Shown: in pieces, positions 1 through 4,871 of the stretch
How positions within the stretch are numbered: position 1 is the stretch's first letter
Layout: every line of letters begins with the position of its first letter
Source of the DNA: Candidatus Woesearchaeota archaeon
GTDB taxonomy: Archaea; Nanobdellota; Nanobdellia; Woesearchaeales; GW2011-AR9
Direction: 5' to 3'
DNA length: 10,371 nt
Assembly (NCBI GenBank): GCA_016188105.1
Contig: JACPIL010000022.1
Location: 1 to 10,371 of the forward strand
Notes under the pieces: model-generated
The model's input: only the letters and a program-made list of their open reading frames with translations
Told to the model about the DNA's origin: nothing
Database searches by the model: none
Translations under genes and position numbers: made by a program

Positions 1-57
1 GAGCCAATATTATTTAAATGTTTGGTTAGCGAAAGTTATTTCTTTTCAACTAGATAT

Positions 58-130
58 TAACTACTATCAAGTAATTACTTAAAGAAAGTTTTATAAAGTA
101 GGGGCAAATCTTACTACTTCTAACTACTAT
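58..130 (+). repeat. Direct repeats TAACTACTAT flanking the RHH promoter
   Basis: The decamer TAACTACTAT occurs at 58-67 and again at 121-130. A related decamer, TTACTACTTC, sits at 111-120 directly abutting the second copy. The copies bracket the TATA box and the expected transcription start. Ten-base-pair spacing places the two downstream copies on the same DNA face, as often seen for RHH dimers binding side by side. Function is inferred from position only. Confidence 0.45.
69..97 (+). promoter_or_regulatory. Promoter and candidate operator of the RHH operon
   Basis: A purine-rich BRE-like stretch (83-88, AGAAAG) is followed by an archaeal TATA box, TTTATAAA at 90-97. Initiation about 25 nt after the box centre would fall near 118-122, leaving a leader of roughly 7-11 nt before the ATG at 129. 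No Shine-Dalgarno sequence precedes that ATG. Directly upstream of the BRE lies a perfect 12-bp palindrome, AAGTAATTACTT (69-80). Its position suits an operator for the RHH protein encoded first in the operon, but that is inference. Confidence 0.6.
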
Positions 131-269
131 GAAAATCAAAGTATCAGTATCAATGGAAGAGGACACTATCAAGGAAGTCGAGCAGAAGGTAAAAAACGGT
201 ATCTTCCGCAATAAGAGCCATTTCATCGAATTGGCGACACAGAGGATGCTTACGGAGAAAAGAAAATGA
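129..269 (+). CDS. Small ribbon-helix-helix (CopG/Arc-type) DNA-binding protein
   Basis: This 46-residue protein fits the RHH fold. A short strand with alternating residues (K2-S8, IKVSVS) is followed by helix 1 (about E10-N23), a turn around G24 and a second helix introduced by N28-K29-S30 and running to about L41. RHH proteins dimerise through the strand, which inserts into the major groove; they act as antitoxins, autorepressors or plasmid and phage regulators. The ATG at 129 follows the TATA box at 90-97 closely, consistent with a nearly leaderless first gene. Its TGA overlaps the ATG of the next gene (ATGA, 266-269), so the two are probably translationally coupled. It is very short, but the whole length is accounted for by the fold. 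Which DNA it binds is unknown; the palindrome and direct repeats at its own promoter are the natural candidates. Confidence 0.85.
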   Translation: MKIKVSVSMEEDTIKEVEQKVKNGIFRNKSHFIELATQRMLTEKRK

Positions 270-829
270 CTAAGAAAAAACATAAACATATCGATGCTGG
301 CTTAGTAAATGACTTGAGTATTGTAGATGACATCGGGATAGAGGGTTGTTTAGGTCTCGGTACAGATTCTGAAGTCAGTGATTTTTTGGGGATTGACTCT
401 ACCAAGGGCGCTCTACAGAGAATTTTTGCGTATGTAGGATACATCGCTCCTACCGGAAGAAAACCAAAACCGCAAGAAGCTATACCAGTAGGCCGGTCGC
501 ATTTGTATTTAGTTCCTGAACGGGAAGAGGAGATAGATCTTGAACAGGAGGACCAGGACTGGGATTTCCAAGATGAAGTGTATGATAGGATTAGATCAGA
601 AATACGTGGATGTAGCCACTGCTTTGCAACATATCGATCACTCACTGAAGCAAAGGCATATAGGGCTTTTACAGTCAGTAATGAGTTTTTAAGAAATCCT
701 AAACTGGACCCGGACTATAGCCCAACTGCTAGAAGGTTTATTGAATCCATGACTAAAAGAGCAGATATGGAATCTAAACTTCGCACCTTTGATTATTTAG
801 GATTATTGGAATATGTTGAAGAAAAATGA
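266..829 (+). CDS. Unrecognised acidic protein, second gene of the RHH operon
   Basis: I do not recognise a family for this 187-residue protein. It begins with a basic, His/Lys-rich stretch (residues 2-8), has a very acidic segment (about 86-107, rich in E and D), and then a CxxC pair (C116, C119) that could bind metal or form a disulfide. The C-terminal third is mixed and probably helical. There is no signal peptide or membrane segment, so it should be cytoplasmic. The start is supported by a GGAG at 254-257 with 8-nt spacing and by the ATGA overlap with the RHH gene. Its own stop overlaps the next ATG in the same way (826-829). Being encoded directly behind an RHH protein is the usual place of a toxin partner, but no PIN, RelE, MazF or HEPN motif is visible. 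A toxin role is only a possibility. Confidence 0.75.
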   Translation: MTKKKHKHIDAGLVNDLSIVDDIGIEGCLGLGTDSEVSDFLGIDSTKGALQRIFAYVGYIAPTGRKPKPQEAIPVGRSHLYLVPEREEEIDLEQEDQDWDFQDEVYDRIRSEIRGCSHCFATYRSLTEAKAYRAFTVSNEFLRNPKLDPDYSPTARRFIESMTKRADMESKLRTFDYLGLLEYVEEK

Positions 830-1017
830 CGGATGAAAAAAAATGGATGGAACTGTACCAAAGCGCATCTGACAAATTAAAGCAAACCTATTTAGAAATC
901 CAAGACTCCGGTTTACGGGGAAAATTATTATCTCAATTAGAAGGAATCGCTATCGCGAGTCAAAAAAATTCCACAAGAAAGGCCTTACCAAGCAAGACTA
1001 CCATTAGAAGAAACTGA
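826..1017 (+). CDS. N-terminal part of a frameshifted helical-repeat/HTH protein
   Basis: The reading frame opens at an ATGA overlap with the preceding gene and ends after 63 codons. The first 47 residues are helical. They contain a repeat unit (residues 7-39) that starts with W7 and ends Q-D-x-x-L-R-G-x-x-L-x-x-L-E, and the same unit recurs downstream in another frame. The last 16 or so residues are low-complexity, rich in K, R, S and T, and look like out-of-frame translation. Removing one A from the seven-A run at 962-968 joins this frame to the one that carries the HTH domain, giving a single protein of about 188 residues. I therefore read this as the front half of one gene, split by a real mutation, a recoding event or a homopolymer sequencing error. 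If translated as it stands, it is a 63-residue protein with a spurious tail. Confidence 0.55.
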   Translation: MTDEKKWMELYQSASDKLKQTYLEIQDSGLRGKLLSQLEGIAIASQKNSTRKALPSKTTIRRN

Positions 1018-1126
1018 GGAAGACTTATGGGGTGCTTTGTTTGACAAAAAAGCAAAGAGTCTCGGTATTTCGTATCAGAGCTTACAGGATTATGCGCTTC
1101 GAGGTAGAATCTTAAACGAGCTTGAA
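844..1126 (+). repeat. Internal protein-level duplication (two 33-residue units)
   Basis: Unit A (844-942) and unit B (1028-1126) each encode 33 residues that align without gaps. Both begin with W, share L at position 4 and Y or F at position 5, and end in L-x-x-x-Y-x-x-[IL]-Q-D-x-x-L-R-G-[KR]-[LI]-L-x-[QE]-L-E. I count 12 identities in 33. The units lie in different reading frames, which is the strongest evidence that the gene has been frameshifted. The pattern suggests a helical hairpin; I do not recognise a named domain. Confidence 0.7.
961..968 (+). other. Seven-A homopolymer at the inferred frameshift point
   Basis: The run CAAAAAAA lies where the frame of the first half (starting 826) must switch to that of the second half. 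Skipping one A (a +1 shift) makes the two halves continuous. A conventional -1 slip would lead into the third frame and not into the HTH frame. A run this long is prone to sequencing error and to polymerase slippage. Confidence 0.5.
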
Positions 1127-1393
1127 TACCTAACTGCTGGCGAAATCGATGAAGTTGATGCTGAAGAAAAGCCCAGAATGGTTAAAGCAGAGATTATCGT
1201 TGGACTCCTTGAAGGAAAAAGAAAAGGAGAAGGTTTGTCGCAAGTAGCATTCTGTGAAAGGTATGGTTATGAGCTTAGAAGTTATGTAATGTTAATTAAT
1301 GGAGAGGTTAAAAAACCACATTCTCCAAAAAGAAAAAAAATTGCAGAAATACTAGGAATGACCTATGAACAGGTGAGTGAACACTTTGATTAA
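1037..1393 (+). CDS. C-terminal part of the frameshifted protein: helical repeat plus XRE-like HTH
   Basis: The only start codon in this frame is the TTG at 1037, which has no properly spaced Shine-Dalgarno. The frame is open back to 941, and the residues just before the TTG (WGAL) align with W7-L10 of the upstream copy of the repeat. The true protein therefore probably begins at 826. The first 30 residues complete the second repeat unit. Residues 35-50 form an acidic linker. Residues 65-115 resemble a Cro/C1-type HTH: S68-Q69 starts one helix, a G-Y turn leads into the presumed recognition helix (about E79-N88), and a final helix runs from K100 to G107. The likely role is as a DNA-binding regulator or antitoxin. 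The next gene, a metallopeptidase-like protein, starts only 12 nt after the stop. HTH identification is by eye and moderately sure. Confidence 0.65.
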   Translation: MFDKKAKSLGISYQSLQDYALRGRILNELEYLTAGEIDEVDAEEKPRMVKAEIIVGLLEGKRKGEGLSQVAFCERYGYELRSYVMLINGEVKKPHSPKRKKIAEILGMTYEQVSEHFD

Positions 1394-1405
1394 GGGAGAA
1401 ATAAA

Positions 1406-2371
1406 ATGAAGATACAATACCAAGGCCCTACACAATTTCGAAGAATCGTCGAAGAAACATGCACTCAGGTGAAAGAAGACTACGAACGTCAGGATGCAGT
1501 CATTGCAGTAGCTAGACCATTTTGGCAGATGGCAGATGAAGGCGAGCCATTAGGAATACGATTTCCTACGCAGGAATTCATCAACACTTATGTTGGCACA
1601 CGACTTGCTGCCATTGAGAAGTTGTTAGCCAGAAAGAGAGGAATAAGTGAACAGAGATTTCGCGATCTCGGCAAAGAGTTAGAAAAATTCAGTTTTGCTT
1701 CTAAATCTAATGAGCGTGGTAGCCAGGCTGGTGCCCTATATGATCCAATCACAGATAAGGTATATCTCGATCCACTGACATTCAGTCTGTATTATTTATG
1801 CACACGCAGAGGAGTAGAAGCACCTGATACTACAGATCAAGTTGGATACATACAGCATGAATTAGTTCATAATGATCTGGGCAAGAGCGCTCCCCAGGAA
1901 GAATTACGAAGTGCAAATGCACCATATTATCATTTTTGGCACAAAGTCCAACGCAGTGCGTCTCTCACAGGACAGGCCTATAAAAAGTGGATGGAAAGTC
2001 CAGAAGGAAAAGATTTTCTTTCCATGGTTCGTCAGATTGGTGGCAGCGATCCCAAGGAAGCTCTTGTTGTCACACACGACTACCTGCTTAATCAAAGCGA
2101 ACAGAAATCTAAGGAGCTTGAACCACTCCACCTGCACATCGGAGATGAAGCGCTGGCCCATAATTATTCTGGAGACAAGGAACTGTTCATGGCAGATGTC
2201 TCCGGGAGATACGATGATCCTGCCATTCTTGAAAGGGCAAGTACACTATTCGATACCATTAAGAAAAGAATCATGGAAGCCGGTCGTCTGGAGACGCTCC
2301 GAGAGATGAAACGAAAGATGAACGAAGCTTTTCATGAGAAAGTAAGTGTTCTTGACGTATATAACGTCTAG
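1406..2371 (+). CDS. HExxH zinc-metallopeptidase-like protein, last gene of the RHH operon
   Basis: This 321-residue protein carries a clear HELVH motif at residues 151-155. It is preceded by a segment of the kind that often leads into the zinc helix (A110-L111-Y112 to Y130, with short strands and an L-D-P turn). A candidate third ligand is E248 in the D-E-A-L-A-H segment (247-252), about 95 residues downstream, as in gluzincin-type peptidases. In such enzymes the two His and the distal Glu hold zinc and the Glu of HExxH activates water. The N-terminal 100 residues and the C-terminus are predicted helical and basic or amphipathic. No signal peptide or membrane segment is visible, so a cytoplasmic peptidase is likely. 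GGGAG at 1394-1398, 7 nt before ATG, supports the start. Pairing with an upstream HTH protein recalls ImmR/ImmA-type regulator-protease pairs, but I see no M78 family signature beyond the zinc motif. The substrate is unknown. Confidence 0.75.
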   Translation: MKIQYQGPTQFRRIVEETCTQVKEDYERQDAVIAVARPFWQMADEGEPLGIRFPTQEFINTYVGTRLAAIEKLLARKRGISEQRFRDLGKELEKFSFASKSNERGSQAGALYDPITDKVYLDPLTFSLYYLCTRRGVEAPDTTDQVGYIQHELVHNDLGKSAPQEELRSANAPYYHFWHKVQRSASLTGQAYKKWMESPEGKDFLSMVRQIGGSDPKEALVVTHDYLLNQSEQKSKELEPLHLHIGDEALAHNYSGDKELFMADVSGRYDDPAILERASTLFDTIKKRIMEAGRLETLREMKRKMNEAFHEKVSVLDVYNV

Positions 2372-2387
2372 GCATAGAAATAGAAAA

Positions 2388-2444
2388 ATGACAACCCAAA
2401 ACTATCGAGAATTCACGTTGGACAATGGATTAGTTGTTGCTTGA
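2388..2444 (+). pseudogene. Truncated N-terminus of an M16 (insulinase-like) peptidase
   Basis: The 18 codons from the ATG at 2388 to the TGA at 2442-2444 encode a peptide ending F-T-L-D-N-G-L-V-V-A. M16 peptidases typically begin with Y-x-x-F-x-L-D-N-G-L-x-V, before the HxxEH zinc motif some 40-50 residues later. Here the match stops and is followed at once by the end of the oppositely oriented MFS gene, with no HxxEH segment anywhere nearby. The best reading is a gene relic cut by a rearrangement that brought in the MFS side. The ATG lies 16 nt after the metallopeptidase stop, so the intact gene may once have been the operon's last member. A chance short ORF is possible but unlikely given the motif. 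Confidence 0.6.
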
Positions 2445-2455
2445 GTTATGTATTT

Positions 2456-3646
2456 TCACATCGTAACTTTTATCTGCTCTTTTGTAACTCTAAAGAAGAT
2501 TATGGCTATTAACATTAGTCCTGCTGAAAATAAGAAAGAATAACTTAAACTAATTTGGGTAATAAATGCTGCTGATAAGAAAATTACAACATCAAACAAG
2601 CTGTCGATCATAGAAAGACTAGACAAGACGGTTGCTCTGTTATGCGATTCGATGTGTTCATTCATATATTGGGAAAAAACTGGGTTCCTTAACCAAATAG
2701 CTACTTTTATTACAAAATAGAAAAACAATGCTGCAAATATATTCTGAAATAAAGCTCCAAGAACAAAGGCAACTAAGGGAAGCAGTCCAGTATAGAAAAT
2801 TATTTTTCTACCGGTTATTTTTGATTCGATTGCATCAATGTTTCTGCTTAGTAAGAATATAATTAATGATGCTATTGCGGTTAATGTTCCAAATAAGGCA
2901 ACAGAAACTCCAGAGGTTTGCAGATATGGTTGCCATAATAAGCCAAAGATGTGACTTCCCGGAATTAGTATCAGTGTTTTATTAATAAACATGGAAACCA
3001 GTTTGGGGGAATTTTTGATATGTCGTATAGACATCTTGAACAATGTGAAGGGAGACCTAATTTCATGTGGTCCGCTCTCAACTTTTGGCTCTACTAAAGA
3101 TAAGGAGATGAAAAAAGCAATTATTGTAAATATTAAATTTCCAAGAATTAATAATGTGAATTGAAATGAAGTTAAGTCCTTTGCGATTATTGAACCAAAG
3201 GGGGCGATTATTATAAGAGGTAAAAATCTAGCGGACATTATTTTACCCATATATTTTTGCATTTGTTTTTCTTTTTTTACTTGTTTAAGTGAATCATATA
3301 TCATGGCTTCATCACTACCGGAGGCAAAAGTTGCATTTATTCCCCATAGCATAAAAAGAAAGAAAAATTCCCAAAAGGTGTCTGCAAATAACAAGCCGAT
3401 AGTAAATATTATCCAACCTACTAAGCCAACGACAATAGACTTCTTTCGCCCATATTTATCTCCAAAAATACCCGTTGGAACTTCAAACAGAAACATGGAT
3501 ACAACTATAACGGTGTAGAGAATGAAAATTTGCTGGTAGTCTAAACCTTTCTGTAGATAAAATAAAGTCAGAACCGGAGCAAGGAAACTAGAACTTTGGA
3601 ACAACGTTATCCAAAAGTATTTCGTAGGGTTACTCAAAACATCCAT
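2456..3646 (-). CDS. MFS permease (paralogue 1)
   Basis: This is a 396-residue integral membrane protein with about 12 hydrophobic segments, the usual size of a major facilitator superfamily transporter. The loop between membrane segments 2 and 3 carries the MFS motif A: E55-V-P-T-G59 followed by D63-K-Y-G-R-K-K-S70, the best conserved motif A of the three paralogues here. Segment 4 has A108-S-G-x-D-E-A, which all three copies share. Such proteins move small solutes or drugs across the cytoplasmic membrane using ion gradients; the substrate cannot be told from sequence. It is the gene after the Lrp regulator on the same strand, 109 nt away and with its own TATA box. Its 3' end abuts the M16 relic, so the left boundary is a probable recombination junction. 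The ATG at 3646 lies 27 nt from the TATA centre, which suggests a leaderless mRNA. Confidence 0.92.
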   Translation of the reverse strand: MDVLSNPTKYFWITLFQSSSFLAPVLTLFYLQKGLDYQQIFILYTVIVVSMFLFEVPTGIFGDKYGRKKSIVVGLVGWIIFTIGLLFADTFWEFFFLFMLWGINATFASGSDEAMIYDSLKQVKKEKQMQKYMGKIMSARFLPLIIIAPFGSIIAKDLTSFQFTLLILGNLIFTIIAFFISLSLVEPKVESGPHEIRSPFTLFKMSIRHIKNSPKLVSMFINKTLILIPGSHIFGLLWQPYLQTSGVSVALFGTLTAIASLIIFLLSRNIDAIESKITGRKIIFYTGLLPLVAFVLGALFQNIFAALFFYFVIKVAIWLRNPVFSQYMNEHIESHNRATVLSSLSMIDSLFDVVIFLSAAFITQISLSYSFLFSAGLMLIAIIFFRVTKEQIKVTM

Positions 3647-3668
3647 ATAAAGAATCTAAGAAAAGAAG

Positions 3669-3699
3669 TATATAAAAGCATCGAACTGAAATGCGAACT
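3669..3699 (-). promoter_or_regulatory. Promoter of MFS paralogue 1 with direct repeats
   Basis: On the minus strand the TATA box TTTTATATA covers 3677-3669, centred 27 nt before the ATG, which fits leaderless transcription. Immediately upstream, over the BRE position, the hexamer AGTTCG (CGAACT on the plus strand) occurs twice, at 3682-3687 and 3694-3699, with a 12-nt period. A protein bound there would cover the BRE and could activate or block TFB recruitment. Confidence 0.55.
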
Positions 3700-3755
3700 A
3701 CTTATTGTGACCAATGCCAAAAGAAATTCTTGAATAAGATCTGAGAGAAGTAAGA

Positions 3756-4727
3756 TTATTCAAAAGGAAAATAAACCATCTTCTTTTCTTTTCGAGCAAT
3801 GATGAAAATAAAATCATCAATCATTCCCTTAAAATTATCACGAATCTCGTCCATTATTGCCTCAAATTCTTGAAAATTCTGGGCCAGAAGTTCAATTTCG
3901 AAGTCTCTGAAGCCAATAGTTCTGTTGATGTTCATTATATTGGGATGTTCTAGACAAAATTGTTGTAATTCTTTCAATCGATCGGTATTCAGAAAGTTAA
4001 GATAGGATTTATAATATCGGTATCCTAAAAATGAAACATCAATGGATGCGCGATATCCTTGAATTACTTTATTTTTTTCCAATTTTTTAATATGGTTCCT
4101 GACGACTTGTGGACTAGTGTCTAATTTTTGGGCGAGCTCGAGAAGCGGCATGCGCGCTTGATCTGATAAGTTCTTTAATAATCTCAAATCAAAACTATCA
4201 ATCTCTATTTTCTTTGAAGCTCCCACTGTTGTTCCTGCTTCATTATTCTTTTTGCCAATCAAAAAAGCTTTAGGATATTGGGTAATGTGAGTATAGACAA
4301 CTATTAAATTATCTTTGATGTACTTTCTGTATTTAGCCATAACCTTATCCCAGTAACTGTAAAATTCTAAAATATCTTTAACCGCCATTGCATACGCAAT
4401 ATCCCAATGTCCCTGAATGCTTACAAACCACCACACTTCTTTATCTTTTATGAGATCATTTTCTAATTCTTTCTGTTGTTCTGTAGTGATGTTGTGAAGT
4501 TTGAAATAAATTCGAATACTCTGGTAGCCTAATTTTGAATAATCGATGACGGTTACATAATTTGATAGAATTCGTAACTTCTCTAATTTTTTAATTCTAT
4601 AGTCAACAAACTGTTTTGATTTTCTGATCTTCTTACCTATAGCAGTTGCTGAGAGGCGCGCATTTTTGTCTAACTCAAACAAGATTTTTCGGCCATAAAT
4701 ATCTATTTGTTCTTGTAATTCAGCCAT
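3756..4727 (-). CDS. Tandem Lrp/AsnC-family transcriptional regulator (two HTH-RAM modules)
   Basis: The 323-residue protein contains two complete Lrp/AsnC modules, about twice the usual 150-160 residues. Module 1 has an AsnC-type winged HTH (about residues 10-55: L-D-x-N-A-R-L-S, then the recognition helix near Q39-E49, then Y-V-T-V-I-D-Y as the wing) and a RAM-like effector domain (about 68-150, with G106-H-W-D-I). After a hydrophilic linker (160-176), module 2 repeats this with an HTH at 177-225 and a RAM-like domain at 235-315 (G272-F-R-D-F-E-I). Lrp proteins bind DNA as dimers or octamers and sense amino acids or related metabolites at RAM interfaces. A fused pair would give an intramolecular dimer. 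It is transcribed toward an MFS gene and away from the orphan gene at 4872, so both are candidate targets, and autoregulation is common in the family. No effector can be assigned. Confidence 0.92.
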   Translation of the reverse strand: MAELQEQIDIYGRKILFELDKNARLSATAIGKKIRKSKQFVDYRIKKLEKLRILSNYVTVIDYSKLGYQSIRIYFKLHNITTEQQKELENDLIKDKEVWWFVSIQGHWDIAYAMAVKDILEFYSYWDKVMAKYRKYIKDNLIVVYTHITQYPKAFLIGKKNNEAGTTVGASKKIEIDSFDLRLLKNLSDQARMPLLELAQKLDTSPQVVRNHIKKLEKNKVIQGYRASIDVSFLGYRYYKSYLNFLNTDRLKELQQFCLEHPNIMNINRTIGFRDFEIELLAQNFQEFEAIMDEIRDNFKGMIDDFIFIIARKEKKMVYFPFE

Positions 4728-4732
4728 ATTTA

Positions 4733-4776
4733 GGACAGAAGTAATTTTTAGTATTTAAATATTGCTGAAAGTCCTA
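4733..4776 (-). promoter_or_regulatory. Promoter of the tandem Lrp gene
   Basis: The palindromic TATTTAAATA (4752-4761) is a good TATA box, centred about 29 nt before the Lrp ATG at 4727, so transcription would start within a few bases of the start codon. The box is flanked symmetrically by AGGAC (4733-4737) and GTCCT (4771-4775), a 5-bp inverted repeat around the promoter. This is a weak but sensible autoregulatory site. Because the TATA sequence is itself palindromic it might also fire toward the plus strand. Confidence 0.5.
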
Positions 4777-4787
4777 AAATGAAGTAG

Positions 4788-4797
4788 TTTATTTTAT
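4788..4797 (+). promoter_or_regulatory. Possible TATA box for the gene at 4872
   Basis: TTTATTTTAT at 4788-4797 is the nearest TATA-like sequence upstream of 4872. Initiation would be near 4815-4820, leaving a leader of over 50 nt that includes the 15-bp palindrome and a Shine-Dalgarno. This differs from the short leaders elsewhere in the window. The call is weak because the whole intergenic stretch is AT-rich. Confidence 0.35.
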
Positions 4798-4831
4798 CAT
4801 TAGGCCTGTTATTACTAGTACATAACGAAAG

Positions 4832-4846
4832 CAGTTATCATAACTG
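4832..4846. promoter_or_regulatory. Perfect 15-bp palindrome, candidate operator
   Basis: CAGTTATCATAACTG has perfect 7-bp arms around a central C. It lies between the possible promoter and the Shine-Dalgarno of the gene at 4872, in the region shared with the divergent Lrp gene. Length and symmetry match a dimeric regulator's binding site, and Lrp-family sites are similar AT-rich palindromes of about 13-15 bp. Formation of a small RNA hairpin is an alternative, but the loop would be too tight at one base and only part of the arms could pair. Confidence 0.5.
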
Positions 4847-4857
4847 AACAAAAAAAT

Positions 4858-4863
4858 GAGGAG
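4858..4863 (+). promoter_or_regulatory. Strong Shine-Dalgarno of the gene at 4872
   Basis: GAGGAG at 4858-4863 lies 8 nt before the ATG at 4872 and fixes that start. Most other first genes in this window lack an SD, so this gene is expected to have a leadered mRNA. Confidence 0.75.
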
Positions 4864-4871
4864 ATAAAAAG

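Noticed and set aside
1..60. Open reading frame on the plus strand ending TAA at 58-60, possible tail of an upstream gene
   Set aside because: Only 19 codons are visible, the composition is AT-rich and no family motif is present, so it cannot be told from chance.
50..645. Two minus-strand open frames (50-289 and 250-645)
   Set aside because: They lie antisense to the RHH gene and the 187-residue gene, have low-complexity Ser/Phe/Cys-rich translations, and conflict with the ATGA overlaps of the plus-strand operon.
266..829. Naming the 187-residue protein a toxin because it follows an RHH gene
   Set aside because: No toxin motif is visible, the operon has two further genes, and gene order alone is not enough.
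961..968. Programmed -1 frameshift at the A7 run
   Set aside because: A -1 slip would enter the third frame, not the HTH frame. Only a +1 shift, a one-base deletion or transcriptional slippage joins the two halves.
1872..2309. Alternative frames inside the metallopeptidase gene on both strands
   Set aside because: They are shadows of a longer frame with a clear HELVH motif and a good SD; their translations show no protein-like pattern.
3303..3518. Plus-strand open frames antisense to MFS genes (also 6415-6663 and 8601-8828 minus)
   Set aside because: They are the complement of conserved transmembrane coding sequence with no start signals; typical antisense shadows.
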